From a beta proteobacterium KB13 (GTDB lineage Bacteria; Pseudomonadota; Gammaproteobacteria; Burkholderiales; Methylophilaceae): a stretch of DNA of 64,000 nt. The notes under the pieces were generated by a model. That model saw only the letters and a list, made by a program, of their open reading frames with translations. It ran no database searches and was not told where the DNA came from. Shown here piece by piece: positions 46,043 to 55,562 of this stretch. Location: positions 85,077 through 149,076 of the forward strand of contig DS995299.1 in the NCBI GenBank assembly GCA_000156155.1, given 5' to 3'. The first letter of the stretch is position 1. Each line of letters opens with the position of its first letter. Both the position numbers and the translations under genes were made by a program.

Positions 46043-46369
46043 ATGCGTTGTGCATTTGTTCGTGTATTTTTTTGGATATTTTTACTCTTAACTTTAACTT
46101 TTGTTCCTGCAGTAACTTCAGTAGTCCAGGATGGAGTTACTTTGTATGAAAATACAAGAGTATTTTTTATGTGTCTTGGAGCAAGCTCAATGAGCCAACC
46201 TGTGATGGATCTTGTTTCAATCAATTGGGGCAGCTACATTGTTCAGGTGTTGGCTTATATAGTAATTTTTCAACTCATCATTGATCTCTTAACAGTCATG
46301 TGTGCTTATAAAAGAGGCAGCTCCTGTCACACTCAGTCTGGCTCGGTGAAGAAAAAAGCTAAGAAATAG
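46043..46369 (+). CDS. Hypothetical membrane protein
   Basis: 108 residues, not recognised. Two membrane segments (VRVFFWIFLLLTLTFVPAVTSV about 6-27; YIVQVLAYIVIFQLIIDLLTVM about 66-87) and a basic Cys-containing tail. GGAG lies upstream of ATG 46043, which is 15 bp after msrA, so it is probably in one transcript with it. Function unknown. Confidence 0.65.
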   Translation: MRCAFVRVFFWIFLLLTLTFVPAVTSVVQDGVTLYENTRVFFMCLGASSMSQPVMDLVSINWGSYIVQVLAYIVIFQLIIDLLTVMCAYKRGSSCHTQSGSVKKKAKK

Positions 46370-46372
46370 AAA

Positions 46373-46978
46373 TTATTTTATTTGCCATAAATACCAGGCT
46401 GCAATAGTTCGATAAGGACTTAAATATTCGGTTTCTTTGATTAATTGAGTTGGAGTGATTAGGCAATCTCTTTGTTTAAAGAAAGAATATTTTTTACGGA
46501 TCGCTAAATCTGAAGACGGCATAATATCTGGCTGACCTTGATTAAAAATAAGCATCATTTGCACAGTCCATACACCAACCCCTTTAATTTGGGTGAATTG
46601 CTCAATGATCTCTTGGCCATTAAGCAGCATTATTTTTTTTTCATTAGGAATGAATTGCTTTAAATAGCCGTCAGCAATAGATAGAATCGTTTGAGCTTTT
46701 TGATTTGACAGTCCTATTGAGCTCAGTAAATCTTTATTTTTAATGATGTCCTGCTCTGTGGGAAATACATTGTTAAATAAATCTAAAAAGCGTTGATAAA
46801 TTGTTGAAGCTGCTTTTGGATGAAGCTGTTGAAAAAAAACACTTTTAATAATACTTTGATGCGCCAAGAGCTCATCACCAACTTTTAAACGACAAGGACC
46901 AATTTCTTGAATAAGCGTTGACCAATCTTCACCTTGTTTACATAAAAATTTTTCAGCTTCTTCATAGAGCATTACCAA
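46373..46978 (-). CDS. DNA-3-methyladenine glycosylase II (AlkA-like)
   Basis: Base-excision repair glycosylase of the HhH-GPD superfamily removing alkylated purines. The hairpin motif is FTQIKGVGVWTVQMMLIF, followed by the catalytic Asp in DIMPSSDLAIRKKY. LLAHQSIIKSVFFQQLHPKAASTIYQRF matches the helix preceding it. There are 201 residues and no Ada-like regulator domain. It overlaps the SDR gene by seven bases, so both belong to one minus-strand unit. Confidence 0.88.
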   Translation of the reverse strand: MVMLYEEAEKFLCKQGEDWSTLIQEIGPCRLKVGDELLAHQSIIKSVFFQQLHPKAASTIYQRFLDLFNNVFPTEQDIIKNKDLLSSIGLSNQKAQTILSIADGYLKQFIPNEKKIMLLNGQEIIEQFTQIKGVGVWTVQMMLIFNQGQPDIMPSSDLAIRKKYSFFKQRDCLITPTQLIKETEYLSPYRTIAAWYLWQIK

Positions 46979-47655
46979 GGGATAATTTTTCCTGCGTAAT
47001 CAATGTACTCTCCAGAATTATTAATTGATAGTTGATCAATAACTCTGATCATGCCAGAAACACTTTCAACCACATCAATCCAACCTCCAGGGCCACCCAT
47101 GTCGGTTCGAACCCAACCAGGATGTAGAGTGCAGGTGGCAATGCCATGATTTTTAACATCATGGTGCATGCTTTGCATGGCTGAGTTTAGGGCAGTTTTT
47201 GAAGAGCGATAAATATACGACCCACCACTGGTATTATCATCAATACTTCCCATTTTGCTTGTAATAGAAACCACCTTTTTGTCTTGCCCTAACTTTATAT
47301 TTGGGAGAAACGACTCAATAGTTTTAATAGGTGCGATGCTATTAATTCGAAAACTTTCCATCCACTCATCAATAGAAATATTTCCTAATTGACTACTTCG
47401 CCAAATGCCGGCGTTGTTGATAAAGATATCGATGGGCTGATCAGCAAGTTGTTGTTGTAATTTTTGCACGGCGTTATGATCGGCGACATCAAGAGAAAAA
47501 ATTTCTAAGTTTGGATTATCTTGAAGCTGATTTAACTCTGTTGCATTATCTAAGTTGCGGCAGGTTGCAATGACTTCATCACCTCTGTTTAAGAATTGTT
47601 TAACAAATTCCAAACCTAAGCCGCGATTGGTTCCAGTAATAAAAATTTTACTCAT
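46972..47655 (-). CDS. SDR-family oxidoreductase
   Basis: Short-chain dehydrogenase with the cofactor motif ITGTNRGLGLEF near the N-terminus, NNAGIWR, and the catalytic Ser/Tyr/Lys set (VSITSKMGSI... YRSSKTALN). ATG 47655 with GAGGAAAA upstream is chosen; an upstream frame from 47727 adds 24 atypical residues and overlaps the divergent efflux gene. Substrate unknown. Shares a transcript with the AlkA-like gene. Confidence 0.88.
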   Translation of the reverse strand: MSKIFITGTNRGLGLEFVKQFLNRGDEVIATCRNLDNATELNQLQDNPNLEIFSLDVADHNAVQKLQQQLADQPIDIFINNAGIWRSSQLGNISIDEWMESFRINSIAPIKTIESFLPNIKLGQDKKVVSITSKMGSIDDNTSGGSYIYRSSKTALNSAMQSMHHDVKNHGIATCTLHPGWVRTDMGGPGGWIDVVESVSGMIRVIDQLSINNSGEYIDYAGKIIPW

Positions 47656-47708
47656 TTTTTCCTCATAAATTCTGTTTTTGCAATGCGAATACCTTATAAT
47701 ATATTGTA

Positions 47709-48938
47709 ATGATTTCAAAACAGTCAAAATACTTTATTTTTATTTTTTTTGTATCACTTGAATTGTTTTCAAATCCAATCTACACCCTCGACAATCTTAT
47801 TGATATGGCGAATCAAGCCAATCCTGTGATTGATGTGATCCAAGCCAAACAAGATGCTGCCAAGGCTGGCATCACTGTTGCAGAGCAATATTTAAACCCG
47901 TCGGTCGGTCTTGCAGTAGGCCCTACAAAAACCAGAACACCACCCACTGAAAATGATAAAAACTGGGCGCTGGGTATATCGCAACCACTTGAGTTCTCAG
48001 ATGTTCGTAGATCAAGAAAAGACATAGCGGAATCCAATCTAGAATTTGTTGATGAACTAAACCGTGGAACAAAAATTAATCTACTGTTGAGTATTAAATC
48101 AGCATTTTATGATGTGATTCATAACCAGGAAATTTTAAAAATTGCCGATGCAGATCAAAAAGTCATACAAGATATTCGAGATCGTGTTGAGCTGAGAGTC
48201 AATGTGGGTGAATCTCCGAGATATGAGTTGATCAAAGCAGATACAGAGTTATTGGCGGCTAAACGTGATGCTCAGGCAGCGAAATTAAGGATTCAAGAAA
48301 GTAAGTTTTTTTTAAAAGGTTTGATTGGGCAAAATATGCCTGATGATTTTGATCTCGAAGGCAAGTTTCCCGAGTCCAATATCAATATCAGCAAATCAGA
48401 TGTAACCGACTTAATCGCTGACAGCCCCAGATTAAAACAACTAAAGGCTGCTTCATCAGTTTTTGAAAATAAAATTAAATTAGAAAAAAATCTTGTTAAT
48501 CCTGGAGTAACCTTGAGTGCTGGTGTCAATCAAGATCCAGGCATTAGAAATTATACATTTGGTGTGAGTATCCCTTTACCAATCTGGAATCAAAGACAGG
48601 GTCAAATTGGTCAGGCAGAGGCTAATTTAAGAGAAGTGGAAGCGACTTACAACCAACAATCATTGTTGTTAAAAAGAGATATTGATGCTGCTTATCAGCG
48701 TTATTTAATTGCAAAAGAGCAGGTGTTAACTTTTGAAGAAAGCTTATTGGCTCAAGCGGAGTCTGTTTTAAAGGTGGTTGAGGCAGCCTATCGGTATGGA
48801 GAAAGAGGTATATTAGAGTATTTAGATGCACAAAGAACACAGCGAGTTGTTCGCAAAGATTATCTGTCAGCACGACTTGATTATATTGTTTCAATTATGG
48901 AAATGGAACAATTACTAGGTTCAAAAATAATGGAGTGA
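47709..48938 (+). CDS. Outer-membrane efflux protein (TolC/CzcC family)
   Basis: Outer-membrane channel of a three-part efflux pump. It has a signal peptide (about 1-20), and two related halves each carry the long helical hairpins of the OEP fold (AKLRIQESKFFLKGLIGQ; VEAAYRYGERGILEYLDAQRT, the latter being the conserved OEP signature near the C-terminus). The 409 residues match CzcC-type channels. It precedes the adaptor by one base. Confidence 0.9.
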   Translation: MISKQSKYFIFIFFVSLELFSNPIYTLDNLIDMANQANPVIDVIQAKQDAAKAGITVAEQYLNPSVGLAVGPTKTRTPPTENDKNWALGISQPLEFSDVRRSRKDIAESNLEFVDELNRGTKINLLLSIKSAFYDVIHNQEILKIADADQKVIQDIRDRVELRVNVGESPRYELIKADTELLAAKRDAQAAKLRIQESKFFLKGLIGQNMPDDFDLEGKFPESNINISKSDVTDLIADSPRLKQLKAASSVFENKIKLEKNLVNPGVTLSAGVNQDPGIRNYTFGVSIPLPIWNQRQGQIGQAEANLREVEATYNQQSLLLKRDIDAAYQRYLIAKEQVLTFEESLLAQAESVLKVVEAAYRYGERGILEYLDAQRTQRVVRKDYLSARLDYIVSIMEMEQLLGSKIME

Positions 48939-48939
48939 T

Positions 48940-50067
48940 ATGAAAACAAGATACTTACTGTTATTAATTTTTTTAATTTTGGGGTCATGCGGCGGCGATA
49001 AAGAGATTGCAGATCCAAAAAAAATTAACCCAAATGAGGTAATCGCTAATGCAGACATGTTAAAGCAGATTAAATTTGAAGCTGCAAAAATTATTCCAAT
49101 TAAAAGAACGTTGGATATTCCTGGCAGCATTGAAGTAAAACAAAAATTATTGGCACGAATAGGTTCTCCTGTTCAAGGAAGAATTATTGAGATTAATGGA
49201 GAATTAGGTGACCCGGTAAAACAGGGAGATGTTTTGGCTGTAATCAACAGCACGGAACTAGCAAAACAACAACTTGCTTATATAAAGTCAGTTCAAATGG
49301 TGGAATTAAAAACAAAAGCTTATGAAAGAGCTGTTCTGCTTTTTGATGCAGATGTCGTAAGTGAGGCACAGAAGTTACAACGTAAAACAGAATTATCATC
49401 AGCTAAAGCTGATATGGAGGCTAGTAAAGATCAGTTATTTGTAATGGGGATGACGGTTGCAGAAATTGAAGCGATCAAATCTGAAACCCAAATTGATGCA
49501 ATTACAAATATCGTAGCCAAAATAGATGGAAAAATTATCAAAAAAAATGTGAATGTAGGACAAGTTGTTGACCCAACGGAAGATATTTTTACGATTGCTA
49601 TGCTTAATGAAGTTTGGGGTGTTGCTCAAATCCCTGAACGTCAGATTGGCTTTCTAAAAGAAGGTGATGATCTTCTTATTGATGTTCCAGCCTATGAGGA
49701 TAAACTGGTTGAAGGAAAAATTTCCTACCTAGGGGATATCGTTGATCCTGTTACAAGAACAGTTACTATCCGTACAGAAATTGATAACAATCATGGCCTA
49801 TTAAAACCAGACATGCTTATAACCATGAAAGTCTCTGGTATGAAAATTGAAAAAGTAGGGGTGCCTGTTAATGCGATTGTGTCGATCGATGATATCCCTA
49901 ACATTTTTGTAAAAACAGGAAAGAATAAGTTTTTACTTCGCCCCGTTACATTAGGAATAAAAAATAAAGAATTTGTTCACATAGATGACGGTCTGCTTGA
50001 AGGTGAGGAAGTTGTTATTGATGGTGCTTTTCATTTAAACAATGAGCGTCTTTATACCAAAGAATAA
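48940..50067 (+). CDS. RND efflux periplasmic adaptor (CzcB family)
   Basis: Membrane-fusion protein linking pump and channel. The N-terminus LLLLIFLILGSCGGDKE has a lipobox-like GSC, so it is probably a lipoprotein. Barrel-sandwich halves are seen in RIGSPVQGRIIEINGELGDPVKQGDVLAVI and IVAKIDGKIIKKNVNVGQVVDPTEDIFTI. No His-rich metal-binding N-terminal domain as in CzcB is present. The 375 residues are typical. Cotranscribed with both neighbours. Confidence 0.92.
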   Translation: MKTRYLLLLIFLILGSCGGDKEIADPKKINPNEVIANADMLKQIKFEAAKIIPIKRTLDIPGSIEVKQKLLARIGSPVQGRIIEINGELGDPVKQGDVLAVINSTELAKQQLAYIKSVQMVELKTKAYERAVLLFDADVVSEAQKLQRKTELSSAKADMEASKDQLFVMGMTVAEIEAIKSETQIDAITNIVAKIDGKIIKKNVNVGQVVDPTEDIFTIAMLNEVWGVAQIPERQIGFLKEGDDLLIDVPAYEDKLVEGKISYLGDIVDPVTRTVTIRTEIDNNHGLLKPDMLITMKVSGMKIEKVGVPVNAIVSIDDIPNIFVKTGKNKFLLRPVTLGIKNKEFVHIDDGLLEGEEVVIDGAFHLNNERLYTKE

Positions 50068-50073
50068 TTCGAC

Positions 50074-53000
50074 ATGATTGAAGCTTTTATTAAAGGATCC
50101 CTAAATCATCGATTAATCGTCATGGTTATATCTGCCATGTTGATTGTAGGTGGATTTTTTGCTGCAAAAAAATTATCACTTGATGCCTTTCCTGATGTCA
50201 CCAACATTCAAGTTCAAGTAGCAACTGTCGCAACCGGGAAGTCACCTGAGGAAGTTGAGAGGTTCATCACAGTTCCAATTGAAATAGCCATGACTGGACT
50301 TCCCGGTTTGGTTGAAATGAGATCATTAAACAAGGACGCACTCTCCCTAATTACTCTAGTTTTTGATGATGCTACGGATGTTTATTTCGCAAGACAGTTG
50401 GTGATGGAGCGGTTAATGCAAGTGCAAGATGTGATGCCAAAAGGCATATCACCAATTCTTGGCCCTGTCTCCACAGGTTTGGGGGAGATTTTTCAATATA
50501 CTCTTGAGCTGCCTGGCGAAGAAAGTCGTCAATTAACTGTCCCAGAATTAACCAATCGCCGAACAATCAATGACTGGGTAGTGAGACCTCTGCTTAGAAA
50601 TATTACCGGTGTTGCTGAGATTAATTCACAAGGAGGCTATGTAAAGCAGTACCAGGTCCTAGTAAATCCTGACAGGTTAGCACATTACAAAATAAAAATG
50701 TCTCGAGTATTTGAAGCATTGGAAAAAAATAATATCAATAGCGGAGCGGGGGTGCTACCAAAAGGAGCACAACAATACCTAATCAGAGGTGAAGGTCTGA
50801 TACAAACAGTCAATGATATAGAAAATATTGTATTAAAAGAAACAGACGGTATCCCAATTTATATGCGTGATATTGGTGAGGTTAAAATTGGTTACGAAGT
50901 CCGTGTGGGAGCAGTAATTAAAAATGGCGTCAGTGAAGCAGTGGGTGGTGTGGTGATGATGTTGAGGGGCGGCAATGCGAAAGAGGTTGTTAAAAATATT
51001 AAAGAGCGAGTCCAAGAAATCAATGATAACGAAATGCTTCCTGGAGGATTAAAAATTGTTCCATATTATGATCGAAGTGAACTGGTGAATGCTGCTATTA
51101 AAACGGTAGTTAAGGTTTTAATAGAAGGAATCATTTTGGTGATCGCGATATTATTTATATTTTTGGGTGATTTTAGATCCAGCATGATTGTAGTCATGAC
51201 CCTTGTTTTAACACCTCTAATAACTTTCATGGTAATGAATCATTTGGGTATTTCTGCAAATTTAATGTCATTAGGTGGTTTGGCTATTGCTATCGGATTA
51301 ATGGTTGATGGTTCTGTAGTCATTGTAGAGAATACCTTTCATCGCTTAGGACATCTCAGAAGTAATCAGCAAAAAAATAATGTTATTTTTAATGCCTGTA
51401 AGGAAGTGGCAACACCAGTCCTATTCGGTGTTGGCATAATCATTTTAGTGTTCTTACCACTAATGACGATGCAGGGCATGGAGGGCAAGATGTTTGCTCC
51501 TTTAGCTCTTACAATTGCCATCGCTTTGACAATTTCTTTAATTTTATCCTTTTCATTATCTCCAGCATTATGTAGTTACTTTTTAAATGGAGGTTCTGGC
51601 GATGATACAAAGATTATCCAAAAAATTAGAACTCCATATTTAGACATATTAAGCAGGGTGCTTTCCAATGAAAAAAAAGTAGTATTTATTGCGGTTAGTG
51701 CATTTATAGCTTCCGTCTTAACTATTCCTTTTTTAGGCACGTCATTTATTCCAGAAATGAAAGAAGGTTCAATTGTGCCTGGTATTGATCGTGTTCCAAA
51801 TATTTCCATTGAGGAGTCAATCAATATGGAATTTAAAGCCATGAAGGCAATCATGGAGGTCCCAGGTGTTAAATCAGTAGTGAGCGCTTTAGGTCGAGGA
51901 GAGAGCCCCGCTGATCCACAAGCGCAAAATGAATCAACTCCATTGGTTAGCTTGAAACCTAAAGATGAATGGCCCGATGGGTGGACGCAGGATGACATTG
52001 CGAGCGCTATTAAAGAAAAGATTAAATTTTTACCAGGAGTTGTATTAACAATGATGCAGCCTATTTCTGATCGTGTAGACGAACTTGTCACAGGTGTTCG
52101 GGCAGATGTTGCAGTTAAGATTTTTGGCGATGATATAAAAATTTTAAGAAAAAAAGCGGATGAAGTGGCCGAGCTGGCGAAAGGGATTGAAGGAGCCACA
52201 GGAATTAAAGTTGAGAAAATTACAGGGCAACAATACCTCAACATTGTCTTAGATCGTTCAGCTATTGCAAGACACGGATTTAATGTTTCTGAGATTAATG
52301 ATCTAATTGAGATGGCTATTGGTGGGAAAGAAGCGACGAGAATATATGAGGGACAAAGAAACTTTGGCGCAGCAGTCCGATTCCCAGCTCAGTATCGTGA
52401 TGATGAAGATGTGATTAGCAATATCATGCTGACCTCACCCAATGGCTCACGTGTTTCTTTAGGCGATTTGGCTACGATTGAGACTCGTGATGGACCAGCA
52501 CGTATTAGTCGTGAATTTGCTAAACGACGAGTGTATACAGGCATTAATGTTGAAGGTCGTGACCTAGGTGGTTTGGTTGCAGATCTACAACAGGCTATTA
52601 ACCAAAAACTTGATCTGCCTGACGGATATTATATTGAATACGGTGGACAGTTTGAGAATATGACTCGTGCATTGGGGCATTTATCAATTATTATTCCATT
52701 AACCATTGCAGGTATCTTCTTCCTCTTATTTCTCTTATTTAATTCTGTTCGTTTTGCTACATTAATTATTACCGTGTTGCCATTCGCAAGTATAGGTGGG
52801 ATTTTTGGACTAGCCCTTACAGGTGAATATTTATCAGTGCCTGCTTCGGTTGGCTTTATTACACTGGCTGGAATTGCTGTCTTGAACGGTGTCGTGTTGA
52901 TTTCTTGCATACAGGGTTTACAAAAAGAAGGAATGAAGATTGATACCGCGATTATTGAAGGATGTAAACAAAGACTTAGGCCTGTATTGATGACTGCCTC

Positions 53001-53169
53001 TGTGGCAATGTTGGCGCTGATTCCATTTTTATTTGCGACAGGTCCTGGATCAGAGGTGCAAAAGCCGTTGGCGATTGTTGTGATTGGTGGATTGATTACA
53101 TCAACGTCTTTGACCTTATTGGTTTTACCGGTGCTGTATAAAATGTTTGCTAAAAATGTAAAGAATTAG
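50074..53169 (+). CDS. Heavy-metal-type RND efflux permease (CzcA/CusA-like)
   Basis: Proton-driven inner-membrane pump of 1031 residues with about 12 helices and two large periplasmic loops. SLDAFPDVTNIQVQV and SPEEVERFITVPIE are HME-RND N-terminal signatures. In helix 4 the conserved element reads AIGLMVDGSVVIVEN (about residues 405-420): the DGS/VEN acidic residues are kept, but the first Asp of the CzcA DFG motif is replaced by Ala-Ile-Gly, so zinc/cobalt specificity cannot be assumed. Completes the channel-adaptor-pump operon and ends before a terminator. Confidence 0.93.
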   Translation: MIEAFIKGSLNHRLIVMVISAMLIVGGFFAAKKLSLDAFPDVTNIQVQVATVATGKSPEEVERFITVPIEIAMTGLPGLVEMRSLNKDALSLITLVFDDATDVYFARQLVMERLMQVQDVMPKGISPILGPVSTGLGEIFQYTLELPGEESRQLTVPELTNRRTINDWVVRPLLRNITGVAEINSQGGYVKQYQVLVNPDRLAHYKIKMSRVFEALEKNNINSGAGVLPKGAQQYLIRGEGLIQTVNDIENIVLKETDGIPIYMRDIGEVKIGYEVRVGAVIKNGVSEAVGGVVMMLRGGNAKEVVKNIKERVQEINDNEMLPGGLKIVPYYDRSELVNAAIKTVVKVLIEGIILVIAILFIFLGDFRSSMIVVMTLVLTPLITFMVMNHLGISANLMSLGGLAIAIGLMVDGSVVIVENTFHRLGHLRSNQQKNNVIFNACKEVATPVLFGVGIIILVFLPLMTMQGMEGKMFAPLALTIAIALTISLILSFSLSPALCSYFLNGGSGDDTKIIQKIRTPYLDILSRVLSNEKKVVFIAVSAFIASVLTIPFLGTSFIPEMKEGSIVPGIDRVPNISIEESINMEFKAMKAIMEVPGVKSVVSALGRGESPADPQAQNESTPLVSLKPKDEWPDGWTQDDIASAIKEKIKFLPGVVLTMMQPISDRVDELVTGVRADVAVKIFGDDIKILRKKADEVAELAKGIEGATGIKVEKITGQQYLNIVLDRSAIARHGFNVSEINDLIEMAIGGKEATRIYEGQRNFGAAVRFPAQYRDDEDVISNIMLTSPNGSRVSLGDLATIETRDGPARISREFAKRRVYTGINVEGRDLGGLVADLQQAINQKLDLPDGYYIEYGGQFENMTRALGHLSIIIPLTIAGIFFLLFLLFNSVRFATLIITVLPFASIGGIFGLALTGEYLSVPASVGFITLAGIAVLNGVVLISCIQGLQKEGMKIDTAIIEGCKQRLRPVLMTASVAMLALIPFLFATGPGSEVQKPLAIVVIGGLITSTSLTLLVLPVLYKMFAKNVKN

Positions 53170-53185
53170 AAAGGTAAAGAGAGAT

Positions 53186-53217
53186 AAAAAAAACCCAGTT
53201 TTAACTGGGTTTTTTTA
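53186..53217. terminator. Bidirectional terminator between RND pump and HU
   Basis: AAACCCAGTT-TT-AACTGGGTTT (53191-53212) with A run before and T run after, located between the converging pump and hup genes. Confidence 0.92.
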
Positions 53218-53242
53218 TATTCTAAAATGAATATTTTTTGAA

Positions 53243-53515
53243 TTAGTTTACTGCATCCTTTAAGCCTGCACCTGCTTTGAATGATGGAACTTTTCTTGCT
53301 GGAATTTTTAATTCAGCACCTGTTTGAGGATTGCGGCCTGTTCGAGCAGCACGTTTTGATACTTTAAACGTACCAAATCCAATTAATGTTACCGTGTCAC
53401 CTTTTTTAAGAGCTTTAGTGATATTTTCGATGGTTGCATCAAGAGCACGTCCGGCATCAGCCTTTGTGGATCCTGTTGCGCTAGCGATTGCTTCGATTAG
53501 TTCGCCTTTATTCAT
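53243..53515 (-). CDS. hup: DNA-binding protein HU
   Basis: 90-residue nucleoid protein: [55 protein letters not shown] with the conserved DNA-intercalating Pro in RNPQTG, and [13 protein letters not shown]. Fits HU rather than IHF in length and arm sequence. Single gene, GGAGGAAT upstream of the start. Confidence 0.96.
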   Translation of the reverse strand: MNKGELIEAIASATGSTKADAGRALDATIENITKALKKGDTVTLIGFGTFKVSKRAARTGRNPQTGAELKIPARKVPSFKAGAGLKDAVN

Positions 53516-53705
53516 TTATTATTCCTCCATATTTTAAATTGAATAAATTTTTTTTTGCTAAATCATAAAACTGATATTAGCTCAAAATGCCCACAAACTG
53601 CTGTTCTTGAGAGCTTGTATTTCACTTTGCCGTTTTTAAATTTACTTGTCAACACTAATTTTATAAATTTTTTACAATTATTTAACACTAATGAATAGAA
53701 ATAAA

Positions 53706-53732
53706 TTTTGAATAATGTTACATTATTCAAAA
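53706..53732. promoter_or_regulatory. Perfect palindrome upstream of umuD (candidate operator)
   Basis: TTTTGAATAATG (53706-53717), TTA, CATTATTCAAAA (53721-53732): 12-bp perfect arms ending one base before the umuD ATG. No CTGT-N8-ACAG LexA box is seen nearby. Binding here would block translation or transcription start of umuDC. The protein binding it is unknown; a UmuD-like autorepressor is one option. Confidence 0.7.
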
Positions 53733-53733
53733 T

Positions 53734-54318
53734 ATGAACATTAAAAAAAATCAAAGAGGCGGTGCAAGAAAAGGAGCTGGTCGCAAAAAAGGCAGCGGCC
53801 TATATGCAGAATCAACGAAGGTGGTGCGTATCCCAATAAGCCGCATGGGTGATGTTAAATCGTTCTTGCTTAGCACTAAAAAAACTAATTCGAATGTCGT
53901 TAATTTTATACAACTATCTGTTCAAAAGCCTCTCCCTATAACTCTATTCAGCCATAAGGTGCCTGCAGGCTTTCCTTCTCCCGCGGATGATCATGCCGAG
54001 AGTCGGTTGGATTTAAATGAGTATTTGATCAGCCAGACTGAAGCAACTTTTTTTGTGAGAATTAAAGGAGACTCCATGATCGACGCAGGAATTTTGGATA
54101 ACGATATTGTCATTGTTGATCGTTCGAAATCAGCCTCAATTAATGACATCGTACTGGCATCGATTGATGGCGAATTTACTGTGAAGGTGTTGGCTAAAAA
54201 CAACAAAAGGCCTTATCTGATGCCAGCCAATAAAGAATTTAAGCCAATTTATATTGAAGAGGGTAGTCAATTTGAAATTTGGGGGGTGGTAACAGGATCG
54301 GTGCGTAAGTTTAAATAA
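53734..54318 (+). CDS. umuD: UmuD-like S24 peptidase with basic N-terminal extension
   Basis: 194 residues, longer than E. coli UmuD (139). The C-terminal LexA/UmuD peptidase domain has the Ala-Gly cleavage site in [11 protein letters not shown], nucleophile Ser in [12 protein letters not shown] and general-base Lys in GEFTVKVL. The ~60-residue extension begins with a Gly/Arg/Lys-rich stretch ([14 protein letters not shown]) that looks nucleic-acid binding. RecA-stimulated self-cleavage would activate PolV. It overlaps umuC by one base. It could also work as a transcription regulator. Confidence 0.9.
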   Translation: MNIKKNQRGGARKGAGRKKGSGLYAESTKVVRIPISRMGDVKSFLLSTKKTNSNVVNFIQLSVQKPLPITLFSHKVPAGFPSPADDHAESRLDLNEYLISQTEATFFVRIKGDSMIDAGILDNDIVIVDRSKSASINDIVLASIDGEFTVKVLAKNNKRPYLMPANKEFKPIYIEEGSQFEIWGVVTGSVRKFK

Positions 54319-55562
54319 TGATTGCACTGGTTGATGTTAATAATTTTTATGTGAGCTGTGAGCGTGTATTTAATAGAAGTTTAGAATATGTTCCTGTTGT
54401 CGTGTTAAGTAATAATGATGGTTGTATTATTTCCAGGAGCAACGAAGCAAAGGCCCTTGGTATTAAAATGGGAATGCCATTTTTTCAGGCGCAGGATTTG
54501 ATTAAAAAAAATAACGTTCATGTTTATTCTTCCAATTACCCTCTCTATGCTGATATGAGTAATCGAGTGATGCAGTTATTAGCACACTTATCTCAGGATC
54601 AAGAAATTTATTCGATTGATGAATCTTTTTTAAAAATAAATCAAAAAAATTATTTGTTACATGGTCAGCATATTCGGGCAACTATATTAAAAAATGTTGG
54701 ATTGCCTGTCTGTGTCGGTTTCGCAAAAACAAAAACCTTGGCAAAATTAGCCAATTACATGGCAAAGAAATATCCCATGTTTAATGGAGTAGTCTGTTTT
54801 TCAGAGTCCAACCCTAAAACTTTAACTAAATTAATGTGCGAGATCTCTGTAGGTGAATTATGGGGGGTTGGCGTACGCTTAAAAAAAAGATTAAACGAAT
54901 TAGGCATATTGACAGTACATGATTTAAAGACAGCTAATGCAAAATGGATGAAACAAATGTTCAGTATCAATATAGAAAGAATGGTATACGAGCTGAATGA
55001 CATTCAATGTTACCCGATTGAATCAATAAAGCCTGATCAAAAACAAATTGTATGTTCAAGAAGCTTTGGGCAAAAGATTAATCGTTATGAAGACATGGCT
55101 GATGCGGTAGCGACTTTTGTCCAAAGGGCGTCGATTAAATTAAGAAAGCAGCAATTGACAGCCAAGCAAATGACATTATTTATGCGCAATAATCCATTTA
55201 GCAGCAAGCATAGGATGCAGCATGTTATTCGATTGCAACATTATGATTACACGGATAGCCACCAACAGTTATTACGTTTAGCAATGCATGGGTTAGAAAA
55301 AATATACCATCAGGGTATCGACTACCATAAAGCTGGGATTATTTTAGGTGATTTAAGAAGGGCGACAAACTTAAATCAAGATTATTCAGCGAAACCTGAA
55401 GGGCATCATTTATCGAATACCATTGACGCGATTCGAGATAAATATCATGCGAACATTATTATGAGCGGCTGGCAATCTAAAGATGGTAAATGGCATATGA
55501 GACAATTAAATAAAAGTTTGAAGTTTACAACCTCTTGGTTGGAGCTACTCGAGGCTTCCTAA
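54318..55562 (+). CDS. umuC: DNA polymerase V catalytic subunit UmuC
   Basis: Y-family translesion polymerase. The catalytic acidic residues are in [17 protein letters not shown] (Asp near residue 5) and [31 protein letters not shown] marks the palm/fingers. A C-terminal UmuC-specific domain follows to 414 residues, a normal length. Coupled to umuD by a TAATG overlap; its 3' end overlaps the convergent RodZ-like gene by 18 bases. Confidence 0.96.
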   Translation: MIALVDVNNFYVSCERVFNRSLEYVPVVVLSNNDGCIISRSNEAKALGIKMGMPFFQAQDLIKKNNVHVYSSNYPLYADMSNRVMQLLAHLSQDQEIYSIDESFLKINQKNYLLHGQHIRATILKNVGLPVCVGFAKTKTLAKLANYMAKKYPMFNGVVCFSESNPKTLTKLMCEISVGELWGVGVRLKKRLNELGILTVHDLKTANAKWMKQMFSINIERMVYELNDIQCYPIESIKPDQKQIVCSRSFGQKINRYEDMADAVATFVQRASIKLRKQQLTAKQMTLFMRNNPFSSKHRMQHVIRLQHYDYTDSHQQLLRLAMHGLEKIYHQGIDYHKAGIILGDLRRATNLNQDYSAKPEGHHLSNTIDAIRDKYHANIIMSGWQSKDGKWHMRQLNKSLKFTTSWLELLEAS

